The notes beneath the pieces are model-generated. The model did no database searches. It worked only from the letters and a program-made list of their open reading frames with translations, and was not told the DNA's origin. This document shows, in pieces, positions 44,069-51,929 of a stretch of 64,000 nucleotides of DNA (the stretch's first letter is position 1; each line of letters opens with the position of its first letter). This DNA comes from JBDIBB01 sp039812685. GTDB taxonomy: Bacteria > Acidobacteriota > Vicinamibacteria > Vicinamibacterales > JAFNAJ01. The translations under genes and the position numbers were made by a program. The DNA lies in contig JBDIBB010000001.1 in NCBI GenBank assembly GCA_039812685.1, forward strand, positions 1 through 64,000. Reading direction: 5' to 3'.

Positions 44069-44138
44069 GAGCGCGGCGAGTGCCCGCAAGTGCGCCGGAC
44101 CGGCCGCCGGCAGTGGCCGGCCCGGCGCGCGCGAAAGA

Positions 44139-44588
44139 TCAGCCGTTGACCTGGACCTGGATCTGGCGCGGCTTGGCTTCCTCACGCGGCGGGAGCGTCA
44201 CCGTGAGCACCCCGTCACGATACTCGGCCGACACCCGGCCGGCGTCCACGCTGTTGGGCAGGGAGAACGACCGGCTGAACGCGCCATAGGCACGCTCCAC
44301 GCGGTGGTAGTTCTCCTCCTTGGTCTCCGTGGCCCGCTTGCGCTCGCCCCGGATGGTGAGCGTGCCGTTCTCGAGCCGGAGGTCGATGTCCTCCTTCTTC
44401 ATGCCCGGCAGTTCGGCCTTGATGACGACCTCGTGCTGGTCGTTCTCGAAGATGTCCACGGGCGGCGCCCAGTCGCCCCGCATGAACAGGTCGTCCTCGC
44501 CACGACGGTACTGGTCGCCGAAGATGCGGTTGATGCGGTCCTGCATGGCCGCGAGCTCGCGGAACGGATCGAATCTGACAATGGCCAT
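44139..44588 (-). CDS. Hsp20-family small heat-shock protein
   Basis: The product has 149 residues. It begins IVRFDPFRELAAMQDRINRI, has the alpha-crystallin domain VDIFENDQHEVVIKAELPGM onward, the GVLTVTLPP segment and a C-terminal IQVQV tail (the I-x-V anchor). It is an ATP-independent holdase for unfolding proteins in the cytoplasm. A near-consensus GAAGGAGG ribosome site lies before the ATG and a strong TTGACA promoter sits upstream, overlapped by a palindrome. This makes it probably the most strongly regulated gene in its area. A second, diverged Hsp20 gene is transcribed the other way. Confidence 0.95.
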   Translation of the reverse strand: MAIVRFDPFRELAAMQDRINRIFGDQYRRGEDDLFMRGDWAPPVDIFENDQHEVVIKAELPGMKKEDIDLRLENGTLTIRGERKRATETKEENYHRVERAYGAFSRSFSLPNSVDAGRVSAEYRDGVLTVTLPPREEAKPRQIQVQVNG

Positions 44589-44653
44589 TGGTGACCTCCT
44601 TCTCGTGTCTGTCGGATCTCACGCCCGGGGGAATGACACCCCGAACGAAACCA

Positions 44654-44681
44654 AGTCTAACACGGTATTAGTTTTTGTCAA
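44654..44681 (-). promoter_or_regulatory. hsp20 promoter with overlapping operator-like palindrome
   Basis: On the minus strand a perfect TTGACA (44676-44681), a 16-base spacer and TAGACT (44654-44659) form the promoter. The spacer and -10 share CTAATACCGTGTTAG, a 15-base dyad with six of seven pairs matched. A repressor bound there would block polymerase. It does not match CIRCE (TTAGCACTC-N9-GAGTGCTAA) or HAIR (CTTGAGT-N7-ACTCAAG). Confidence 0.6.
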
Positions 44682-44872
44682 GCAGGAAATCTGATGCACG
44701 CGCACTCATATTCCCAACGCTGACACGTCTCCCTTCGTCAACCGCCGGCTCCGGCCTGCTCTCTCACGCCGGCGGGGCTCCCCCTGATTCCCCGCCGCAA
44801 TCCCGCCCCCAGGGCTGGTTGTGCGATGATGTCCCGGCGTGCCGGATCCTCCATCACCGCACGGCTGAACCC

Positions 44873-45319
44873 ATGTTCGTCTTCTCTGAGGCCGAAGACC
44901 TTGCCGCCGACTTCGATCGGCTGTTCGATGATCTCGACAGGCGCGCCGGCCGGTCGGCACCGCATTCCGGGGCCGTTCACACCCCGCCGCTCGACGTGGT
45001 CGAGCACGCCGCCGTCATCGAGGTCCTCATCGACCTCCCCGGGGTGAGCCCGTCGGCGCTGCGCGTGGTCCTCAAGCACGGCACGCTGCTGATCGCCGGC
45101 GAGAAGACGTCGCCCGAGTGCGGGTGCCGCGACGGCGCGGCGTTCCATCTCATCGAGCGCGGGTTCGGGCGGTTTGCGCGCGTGGTCCGCTTCGAGACCG
45201 CCGTGGACGCGCGTCGCGTCCGCGCCAGGCTGACCGACGGGGTCCTGCGGATCACGGTCCCGCGCATCGCCGATCGGCGTGGTCACGAGTTCCACGTGCC
45301 GGTGGACGCGCCGGCGTGA
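44873..45319 (+). CDS. Second, divergent Hsp20/alpha-crystallin domain protein
   Basis: The product has 148 residues. The alpha-crystallin core is recognisable: PPLDVVEHAAVIEVLIDLPG, then LRVVLKHGTLLIAGEK and DGVLRITVPRI. The N-terminus FVFSEAEDLAADFDRLFDDL is short and acidic, and the loop after strand 5 has an unusual Cys pair (SPECGCRDG). It ends in a FHVPVD tail rather than I-x-I/V. The ATG at 44873 is chosen because it starts right before the homology; the open frame upstream has no such content. Its stop overlaps the GTG of the YmdB-like gene (GTGA), so the two are coupled. Confidence 0.8.
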   Translation: MFVFSEAEDLAADFDRLFDDLDRRAGRSAPHSGAVHTPPLDVVEHAAVIEVLIDLPGVSPSALRVVLKHGTLLIAGEKTSPECGCRDGAAFHLIERGFGRFARVVRFETAVDARRVRARLTDGVLRITVPRIADRRGHEFHVPVDAPA

Positions 45320-46134
45320 CCTCCAGCCTGCCGTTTCGCCTGCTGCTGGTCGGCGACATCGTCGGCAAGCCCGGTCGCGACATCCTGCGTCAGGCGTTGC
45401 CCCGCCTGGTCGCGCGCGAGGCCATCGACTTCGTGGTCGCCAACGTCGAGAACGCCGCCGGCGGGTTCGGCATCACGCGTGAGACGGCCGAGGCCATTCT
45501 CGCCAGTGGCGTGCACGTGATGACGACCGGCAATCACGTGTGGGACAAGAAGGAAGCGCTCGACTACGTCGCGCGCGAGCCGCGCCTGCTGCGCCCGCTG
45601 AACTATCCTCCGGGCGCCCCGGGTCGCGGCGAGGGTGTCTGGACCGCGCCCGACGGCACGCCGGTGGCGGTCCTCAACGCGATGGGCCGCGTGCACATGC
45701 CGCTCGTCGACGATCCGTTCCGCGCCCTGGACGATGCGCTCGCCCGCGTGCGCGGCGAGGCCGCGATCGCGATCGTCGACTTCCACGCGGAAGTGACCTC
45801 GGAGAAGATCGCCCTGGCCTGGCACCTCGACGGACGGGCTTCGCTGGTGGCCGGCACGCACACCCACGTGATGACGGCCGACGAGCGCGTGCTGCCCGGG
45901 GGGACGGCGGCGATCACCGACGTCGGCATGACGGGGCCGCACGACTCGGTGATTGGCGTCGACAAGACGGCGGCCATCGCGCGGTTCCTCCACGGGCTGC
46001 CCACGAAGTTCGACACCGCGACGGGCGACGTCCGCCTCAACGCGGTGCGCGTCGACATCGATCGCGCCAGCGGCCGCGCGCTGTCGATTGCGCGGGTGAC
46101 GGTGACGGCGGCCGATGTCGCCGGGTGGCCCTGA
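45316..46134 (+). CDS. YmdB-like metallophosphoesterase (TIGR00282 family)
   Basis: The product has 272 residues, typical for the family. Metal and active-site motifs run in order: LLVGDIVGKPGRDIL, VVANVENAAGGFGI, MTTGNHVWDKKE, IVDFHAEVTSEK and VAGTHTHVMTADE. The family contains B. subtilis YmdB, a cyclic-nucleotide phosphodiesterase that affects biofilm and motility decisions. The exact substrate here is inferred. The GTG start is coupled to the Hsp20-like gene and xseA follows 32 bases later, in line with the frequent ymdB-xseA neighbourhood. Confidence 0.92.
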   Translation: MTSSLPFRLLLVGDIVGKPGRDILRQALPRLVAREAIDFVVANVENAAGGFGITRETAEAILASGVHVMTTGNHVWDKKEALDYVAREPRLLRPLNYPPGAPGRGEGVWTAPDGTPVAVLNAMGRVHMPLVDDPFRALDDALARVRGEAAIAIVDFHAEVTSEKIALAWHLDGRASLVAGTHTHVMTADERVLPGGTAAITDVGMTGPHDSVIGVDKTAAIARFLHGLPTKFDTATGDVRLNAVRVDIDRASGRALSIARVTVTAADVAGWP

Positions 46135-46166
46135 TCCGACACGAGGTTCGCGAGAGCCGATCGCCG

Positions 46167-47555
46167 ATGCCTTCGCTCTTCGATGCTCTCCCCGAGGATC
46201 CGTCGGGGCCCACGCCGCCCGAGCCGCGCCGCCCTTACACGGTGAGCGCGCTGACCGCCGCGCTGCGCGCCCTCATCGAGGAGCGTTTCTTCGAGGTGTG
46301 GGTCGAAGGCGAGATCTCCAACTGCAAGACCTTCGGCGGCCATCTCTACTTCACGCTCAAGGACGCCACGGCGCAGTTGCGCGGCGTGATGTTCGCCTCG
46401 GCGGTCCGCCGCCTCAAGTTCCGCCCCGCCGACGGCCAGCGCCTGCTCGCGCGCGGGCGGCTGTCGATCTACGACAGGCGCGGCGAGTATCAGCTGGTCT
46501 GCGAGTTCCTCGAACCGCAGGGGCTGGGCGCGCTGCAGGCCGCCTACGAGGCGCTCAAGCGCAGGCTCGAGGCCGAGGGCCTGTTCGACGCCGGACGCAA
46601 GCGGCCGCTGCCGATGCTGCCGCGGCGCATCGGCGTGGTCAGCTCGCTCGACGGCGCCGCCGTGCGCGACGTGCTGAAAGTGCTGCTGCACCGCGTCCCC
46701 AACGCGTCGGTGGTGCTGCGCGACACGCGCGTGCAGGGCGAGGGCGCCGCCGCCGACCTCCGCCGCGCGCTCGCGCGCCTGATCGCCGTGCCCGGCGTCG
46801 ATGTCGTCATCCTCTGTCGCGGGGGCGGTTCCATCGAGGACCTCTGGGCGTTCAACGATGAGGCGCTGGCGCGCGACATCGCCGCCTGCCCGGTGCCCGT
46901 CATCTCGGGGGTCGGGCACCAGACCGACGTCACGATCGCCGACTTCGTGGCCGACGTGCGGGCCGCGACGCCCTCCAACGCGGCCGAACTCGTCGTGGCG
47001 GCCCGCACCGACTTCCTCAACCGCCTCGACCGGCTGCACCGGAGGGCGGCGCTCGCCCTGCGGCGGCGCCTCGATCTGGGCCGCCAGCGCACGCACCGCC
47101 TGCAGACTCGCGGCGCCCTCGCGCGCGTGCCGCTCCGGGTAGCCAACGCCCGTCGGGACGCTCACGATCTGGAGGCGCGCGCCAGGCGTGCCGTGACGAG
47201 CCTGCGCGCTCGTCGCGCGCGCATCCGGGAGACGCTCGGCGCAAGGCTCGAAGCGGCCGCCCCGCGCCGGCGGCTGGCCGCGGCAGCCGCCCGACTGGCC
47301 CGGGCCGATGCCCGGGTGGGTGCGGCCGCCCGCCAGATCGTCGTGCACCAGCGCGCCATCCTCGCCGAGCGTGCCGCCCGGCTCGGCGCGCTGAGCCCGC
47401 TGGCCGTGCTCGGCCGCGGGTACGCGCTCTGCTGGGACGAGACACGCACGGCCGTCCTGCGCCGGGCCGATCCGGCGCTGCTCGGCCGCGGCGTGCACGT
47501 CCGCCTGGCCGAGGGCACGCTAGACTGCGTGGTGACGGGCACCGGCGCTCCCTGA
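46167..47555 (+). CDS. xseA: Exodeoxyribonuclease VII large subunit
   Basis: The product has 462 residues. The N-terminal OB domain (YTVSALTAALRALIEERFFE; EGEISNCKTFGGHLYFTLKD) is followed by the catalytic core with RIGVVSSLDGAAVRDVLKVL and the conserved VILCRGGGSIEDLWAFNDE and VISGVGHQTDVTIADFVADV. A long Arg/Ala-rich coiled coil follows, and a C-terminal strand ends LGRGYALCWDE. With XseB it degrades single-stranded DNA from both ends into oligonucleotides. The start is the ATG at 46167, which gives PSLFDALPEDPSG; the preceding in-frame sequence overlaps ymdB in another frame. xseB follows 34 bases later. Confidence 0.96.
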   Translation: MPSLFDALPEDPSGPTPPEPRRPYTVSALTAALRALIEERFFEVWVEGEISNCKTFGGHLYFTLKDATAQLRGVMFASAVRRLKFRPADGQRLLARGRLSIYDRRGEYQLVCEFLEPQGLGALQAAYEALKRRLEAEGLFDAGRKRPLPMLPRRIGVVSSLDGAAVRDVLKVLLHRVPNASVVLRDTRVQGEGAAADLRRALARLIAVPGVDVVILCRGGGSIEDLWAFNDEALARDIAACPVPVISGVGHQTDVTIADFVADVRAATPSNAAELVVAARTDFLNRLDRLHRRAALALRRRLDLGRQRTHRLQTRGALARVPLRVANARRDAHDLEARARRAVTSLRARRARIRETLGARLEAAAPRRRLAAAAARLARADARVGAAARQIVVHQRAILAERAARLGALSPLAVLGRGYALCWDETRTAVLRRADPALLGRGVHVRLAEGTLDCVVTGTGAP

Positions 47556-47589
47556 GCGCGGGCCCGCGCCTGATTCGCGGAGAGCATCG

Positions 47590-47838
47590 ATGGACACCTC
47601 CCCGAAGGACTTCGAATCCGCCATCGCCGAACTCGAGCAGATCGTGCAGACGCTCGAGGAAGGTGAACTGCCGCTGGAACGGGCACTCGAACTCTACGAG
47701 CGCGGCGTGCAGCTCTCGCGGTACTGCCATGGCCGCCTCGAGGATGCCGAACGGCGCATCGAGGTCCTCGACGACCGCGGCAACCTGCGCCCGGCGCCAT
47801 CTGCGCTCACCGAGGGCATCCCGGGCGAGGGCGAATGA
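47590..47838 (+). CDS. xseB: Exodeoxyribonuclease VII small subunit
   Basis: The product has 82 residues. FESAIAELEQIVQTLEEGEL and LERALELYERGVQLSRYC form the helical hairpin that is the whole XseB fold. The C-terminal tail is Pro/Gly-rich. It wraps the coiled coil of XseA in the exonuclease complex. Its stop codon overlaps the ispA start (ATGATGA), so the two are coupled. Confidence 0.95.
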   Translation: MDTSPKDFESAIAELEQIVQTLEEGELPLERALELYERGVQLSRYCHGRLEDAERRIEVLDDRGNLRPAPSALTEGIPGEGE

Positions 47839-48785
47839 TGAGGGTGGACTCGACCCTGTCGCTCGATGCCTGGCTCGAGCATCGCCGTGAGCTCGTCGAG
47901 GACGCACTGGATCGCTACCTGCCGGCTCCACCCGCGGTTCCGCCCGTGCTCTCGGCCGCCATGCGATACAGCCTGCTCGCCGGCGGCAAGCGCTTCCGGC
48001 CCGCGCTCACGCTGGCCGCGGCCGAGGCGGTGGCGGCCACTCCCTCCGACATCGAGTTCGCCCTCCCGGCTGCCTGCGCGCTCGAATGGATCCACACCTA
48101 CTCGCTCGTCCACGACGACCTGCCCGCCATGGACGACGATTCGCTGCGGAGGGGAAGACCGACGGCGCACGTGGTCTACGGTGACGGCCTGGCGATCCTC
48201 GCGGGCGACGGCCTGCTCACGGAGGCGTTCGGCCTGCTCGCGCGCGAGCCCGCCTCGTCGGATCCGGGCATGATCGCGCGCAAACTGCGCACCCTGGCCG
48301 TGATCGCCGAAGCGGCCGGAGCCGCCGGCATGGTCGGCGGCCAGGCGGTCGATCTCGCCGCGGCCGGACAGGTGCGCCCGACACACGGTGAGTCGCATGC
48401 GCCGCTGGACGCGGCCGGCCTGCAGGCCATGCACGCGCGGAAGACCGGCGCGCTCATCCGGGCCGCGGCCGTCGCGGGCGCCGTCATGGCGGGGGCCACC
48501 GAGGCACGAATCGCCGCCATCGCACGCTACGCGGAAGATCTCGGCCTCGCGTTCCAGATCGTCGACGACATTCTCGACGTGGAGGCGACCTCCGACGAGC
48601 TCGGCAAGACCGCCGGCAAGGACGCCGCCGCCCAGAAGCCGACCTATCCGGCACTGTTCGGGCTCGCCGGGGCGCGCCGCCTCGCCGACGCCGCCCTCGC
48701 GCGGGCGCTGGCCGCGCTCGAGGGCGCCGGCCTCTCGGGCTACCTGCCGGACATCGCCCGCTGGGTGGTCCAGCGGAACCGATGA
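47835..48785 (+). CDS. ispA: Short-chain polyprenyl diphosphate synthase (farnesyl/geranylgeranyl type)
   Basis: The product has 316 residues. It condenses dimethylallyl diphosphate with isopentenyl diphosphate in the cytoplasm. The first aspartate-rich motif is LVHDDLPAMDDDSLRRGRP and the second FQIVDDILDVEATSDELGKT. Between them is AGMVGGQAVDL and HARKTGALIRA, typical of bacterial FPP/GGPP synthases. The residues before the first motif (EWIHTYSLVHDD) suggest a short product, probably C15. The cluster usually continues with dxs, but here the next gene is tlyA after 136 non-coding bases. Confidence 0.92.
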   Translation: MMRVDSTLSLDAWLEHRRELVEDALDRYLPAPPAVPPVLSAAMRYSLLAGGKRFRPALTLAAAEAVAATPSDIEFALPAACALEWIHTYSLVHDDLPAMDDDSLRRGRPTAHVVYGDGLAILAGDGLLTEAFGLLAREPASSDPGMIARKLRTLAVIAEAAGAAGMVGGQAVDLAAAGQVRPTHGESHAPLDAAGLQAMHARKTGALIRAAAVAGAVMAGATEARIAAIARYAEDLGLAFQIVDDILDVEATSDELGKTAGKDAAAQKPTYPALFGLAGARRLADAALARALAALEGAGLSGYLPDIARWVVQRNR

Positions 48786-48921
48786 CGCGTCGTCGCGGCC
48801 AACCGGCACGTCCCACACGGAAAGACGGCCATGGATCTGGCGACGACGGATCCCGAGACGATGGACACCGCACGCGGCACGTTCCCCCGCCGCGCATCCC
48901 GGGCCGGTGGCCGGTAGCGCC

Positions 48922-49677
48922 GTGCCCCGCATCCGTCTCGACGCGCTGCTGGTGGCCCGCGGCCTGGCGGCGTCGCGCGACCGCGCCCGCGCGCTGATCC
49001 TGGCCGGCCAGGTCCGCGTCGGGACCCTCGTGGTCTCCAAGGCCGGAACGCTGGTGCCCGACGATGCCGAGATTCGGCTCGCCACACCCGATCACCCTTA
49101 CGTCAGCCGCGGCGGCCTCAAGCTGGCCCACGCGCTCGACACGTTCGGCATCGACTGTCGCGACGCGGTCGCGCTCGACGTGGGCGCCTCCACCGGAGGG
49201 TTCACCGACGTCCTGCTGCGGCGCGGCGCACGGCGCGTCGTCGCCCTCGACGTGGGACACAATCAGCTGGACTGGCGGCTGCGCTCCGACCCGCGCGTGG
49301 ACGTACGCGAGGGCGTGAACGCCCGGACGCTGGGGGCCGCCGACCTGCCCGACGATGCGCGGACGTTCGATCTGGTCACCATCGACGTCTCGTTCATCTC
49401 GCTGCGGCTGATCGTCCCGGCACTGGGCCGGTGGCTCACGCCCCGCGCCAACGTCGTGGCGCTGGTCAAGCCGCAGTTCGAGGTCGGGCGCGCCGAGGTC
49501 GGCAAGGGCGGCCTCGTCACCGATCCGGCCGCCCACGCGCGCGTGGTCGACGAGGTGTCGGCCGCGGCGCGCGCCCTGGGTTTCGAGGTGGCGGGCCGGT
49601 GCGAGTCGCCCGTGACCGGCGCCGAGGGCAATCGCGAGTTCCTGGTCCACCTCCGGTGGAGGGGAGGCCCATCATGA
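48922..49677 (+). CDS. tlyA: TlyA-family rRNA 2'-O-methyltransferase / hemolysin-like
   Basis: The product has 251 residues from a GTG. An S4 RNA-binding domain starts RIRLDALLVARGLAASRDRA and is followed by a FtsJ-like SAM domain (VALDVGASTGGFTDVLLRRG; DLVTIDVSFISLRLIVPAL; ALVKPQFEVGRAEVGKGG). TlyA of mycobacteria methylates C1409 of 16S and C1920 of 23S rRNA and affects capreomycin sensitivity. Shorter forms act on 23S rRNA only, so specificity is open. An in-frame GTG 15 bases upstream is another possible start. The stop overlaps the nadK ATG. Confidence 0.9.
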   Translation: MPRIRLDALLVARGLAASRDRARALILAGQVRVGTLVVSKAGTLVPDDAEIRLATPDHPYVSRGGLKLAHALDTFGIDCRDAVALDVGASTGGFTDVLLRRGARRVVALDVGHNQLDWRLRSDPRVDVREGVNARTLGAADLPDDARTFDLVTIDVSFISLRLIVPALGRWLTPRANVVALVKPQFEVGRAEVGKGGLVTDPAAHARVVDEVSAAARALGFEVAGRCESPVTGAEGNREFLVHLRWRGGPS

Positions 49678-50579
49678 GCGCAACTCAGACCCACGCCCGG
49701 GTCCGCCGCGTCGGCATCGTCGCCAAGCGCCACCTGCACGAGGCCGCGAGCCTGCTCGACGACATCGCCGACTGGCTCGTGCTGCGGGGCCTGTCGCCGA
49801 TCTTCGAAACCGAGACGGCGCAGCTCGGCGCCAGCGGCCGCGCCTGGCCACGCGCCTCGCGCGAGGATCTGCCGCGCGAGGTGGACCTCATGCTCGTGCT
49901 GGGAGGCGATGGCACGCTGCTCGGCATGGCCGATCGCATCGCGATGGCCGCCGCGCCGGTGCCGATCCTCGGCGTGAACTTCGGCAGCCTCGGCTTTCTC
50001 ACCGAGATCACGCTGCCCGAACTCTATTCGTCGCTGGAATCCGTCGTCGAAGGCCACGCCGGCTACGACGAACGCGGCCTGCTGCGCGCCGTGGTGTCGC
50101 ATGCCGACGGACGCGCGCCGCTGGCACGCATCGTCCTGAACGAGGTCGTGGTCACCAAGGGCGCGATGTCGCGCATCATCGACCTCGCGGTGTCGGTCGA
50201 CGAGGAATACGTCGCCAACTTCAAGGCCGACGGCCTCATCCTCGCCACCCCCACCGGCTCGACCGCCTACAACCTCTCGGCCGGCGGGCCCATCGTGCAC
50301 CCGGAGGTTCCCGCATTCGTGATCACGCCGATTGCGCCGCACACGCTGACGAACCGGCCCGTGGTGGTGCCCTCGAGTTCCGTCGTCTCGATCCGCCACA
50401 TCGTCGACGACGAACCGCGCGAGGTCTTCGTCACCTTCGATGGTCACGACGGCTGTCCGCTCTCACCAGCCGACACGGTGACCATCGCGCGCGCGCCGCA
50501 CCCGATCCGCCTGGTCCGCGCCGCCACGCGCAGCTACTTCGAGGTGCTGCGGCGCAAGCTGAAATGGGCTGCGCGCTGA
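49674..50579 (+). CDS. nadK: NAD kinase
   Basis: The product has 301 residues. It phosphorylates NAD to NADP in the cytoplasm. The ATP/NAD motif VLGGDGTLLGMADRIA lies near residue 77, followed by GVNFGSLGFLTEI, FKADGLILATPTGSTAYNLS and AGGPIVHPEVPAFVITPIAP, the complete family set. The ATG at 49674 overlaps the tlyA stop (ATGA) and has a GGAGGGGAGG ribosome site inside the tlyA end. It is the last gene of the ymdB-to-nadK run; recN, often next, is absent. Confidence 0.96.
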   Translation: MSATQTHARVRRVGIVAKRHLHEAASLLDDIADWLVLRGLSPIFETETAQLGASGRAWPRASREDLPREVDLMLVLGGDGTLLGMADRIAMAAAPVPILGVNFGSLGFLTEITLPELYSSLESVVEGHAGYDERGLLRAVVSHADGRAPLARIVLNEVVVTKGAMSRIIDLAVSVDEEYVANFKADGLILATPTGSTAYNLSAGGPIVHPEVPAFVITPIAPHTLTNRPVVVPSSSVVSIRHIVDDEPREVFVTFDGHDGCPLSPADTVTIARAPHPIRLVRAATRSYFEVLRRKLKWAAR

Positions 50580-50682
50580 GGCGACCACCGCCCGGATCGG
50601 CCGCTTGCAGGACGGGCGACGTCTCGAGCCGCAAGCGGCGGCAGACACCATCGATCGGCGGCAGCCGTCGGCCAGCGCCCCG

Positions 50683-51174
50683 TCACGATCGGGCCCTCCG
50701 GCCGTGGGTCACGGGAAGGAAGTGCCCGGCGTCGGCGTCGTAGTCGAACAGTTGCGCCCAGCGTCCCCAGTTCACGGCGGTATCCACCTGCCGTTGCGCT
50801 TCGGGCGCCGGGACGGTCGATGCCAGCGTGTCGAGTACGGCCTGGCGCGACACGGCGGCGCCGGGGGCGAGCGCCTTCAGGATGCCGGCGATCAGCGGCA
50901 GCCCGGCGATGCGCGCCCGGAACTGCTGCTTCCGTTCCGCAACGCCGGCGGCGGCCACACGCCGCCCCTCGTCGGTCAACTGGTAGTCGCCGTGTTCGAC
51001 GTGGGCCCACCCGAGCAGTCGGGCCGCCTCGAGCAGTGGCTGCAGCTTGTCGAGCCGGAGGTGCAGCCGGCCCGCCAGCCGGTACACGTCGCCGGGTCCG
51101 GGCGAGGCCGCCATGATCTCGAGCAATCCGAACAGCCCACCCAACGGAACGTGCGGCAGCAGCTGGGCGGTCAT
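50683..51174 (-). CDS. AAA-associated domain protein of an ABC importer (stand-alone)
   Basis: The product has 163 residues from an ATG with GAGGAGG upstream. It starts TAQLLPHVPLGGLFGLLEIM, continues DVYRLAGRLHLRLDKLQPLL (a winged-helix-like segment) and ends with DTAVNWGRWAQLFDYDADAG. This is the sequence I know as the AAA-associated C-terminal domain, which in many nitrate/sulfonate-type ABC ATPases is fused to the ATPase C-terminus. Here it is a separate gene, 11 bases after the ATPase stop. It probably regulates the ATPase. Confidence in the family is moderate; function is unproven. Confidence 0.7.
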   Translation of the reverse strand: MTAQLLPHVPLGGLFGLLEIMAASPGPGDVYRLAGRLHLRLDKLQPLLEAARLLGWAHVEHGDYQLTDEGRRVAAAGVAERKQQFRARIAGLPLIAGILKALAPGAAVSRQAVLDTLASTVPAPEAQRQVDTAVNWGRWAQLFDYDADAGHFLPVTHGRRARS

Positions 51175-51185
51175 CGGTCTCCTCC

Positions 51186-51929
51186 TCAGGTCATCAGCGC
51201 GTAGAGGCGATCCACGAACGGGACGAGTTCGGGCGCGCCCCAGCGCCTGGGCCGGGGCGCATCCACCGTCACCACGTCGACCACCCGCCCCGGGTTCGCG
51301 CGCAGCGCGACCACGCGGTCCGCCATGTAGGCCGCCTCTTCGACCGAGTGCGTCACCATCACCGCGGTCCGCGTGGGGATGGCGGCCTCGTGCAGCAGAT
51401 CGACGACCTGATCGCGCAGCGTGTGGGCGGTCAGCACGTCGAGCGCCGAGAACGGCTCGTCGAGCAGGAGGACGCGTGGTGCCTGGCACAGCGCGCGGGC
51501 CAGTCCCACCCGCTGGCGCATGCCCCCCGACAGCTCGCGCGGGTAGGCGCGGGCGTGACCGCCCAGGCCGACGAGATCGAGAAGGTGCGCAGCCTGGCGC
51601 AACCGCTCGGCCGCGGGGACGCCGCGGGCCTCGAGCGGCAACGCGACGTTGTCGGCCGCGTTCAGCCACGGCAGCAGCGCGAAGCTCTGGAAGACCATGG
51701 CCGTATCGGGATTGAGGCCGGTCAGCACCCGTCCCCCGCTCCTCACCTCGCCGGACGAAGGCGGAATCAGTCCCGCGATCATCCGCAGCAGCGTCGACTT
51801 CCCCGCGCCCGAGGGGCCAATCAACGCCAGCATCTCTCCATCGAACACGTCGAAGGTCACGTCGTGGACGACCTCGACACCGTCGAAGCTCCGGCCGGCG
51901 CCGATCAGCGAAACCAGCGGCTCAGCCAT
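51186..51929 (-). CDS. ABC transporter ATPase, nitrate/sulfonate/taurine type
   Basis: The product has 247 residues. Walker A is ALIGPSGAGKSTLLRMIAGL (about 36-55), the Q-loop lies in DTAMVFQSFALLPWLNAADN, the signature is RELSGGMRQRVGLARAL, Walker B is RVLLLDEPFSALD, and the switch His is in VMVTHSVEEAAYMADRV. This is the SsuB/TauB/NrtD branch, which energises import of small anions or related compounds. Its start lies eight bases inside the end of the fused permease gene. No periplasmic binding protein gene is near, so the substrate is unknown. Confidence 0.9.
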   Translation of the reverse strand: MAEPLVSLIGAGRSFDGVEVVHDVTFDVFDGEMLALIGPSGAGKSTLLRMIAGLIPPSSGEVRSGGRVLTGLNPDTAMVFQSFALLPWLNAADNVALPLEARGVPAAERLRQAAHLLDLVGLGGHARAYPRELSGGMRQRVGLARALCQAPRVLLLDEPFSALDVLTAHTLRDQVVDLLHEAAIPTRTAVMVTHSVEEAAYMADRVVALRANPGRVVDVVTVDAPRPRRWGAPELVPFVDRLYALMT

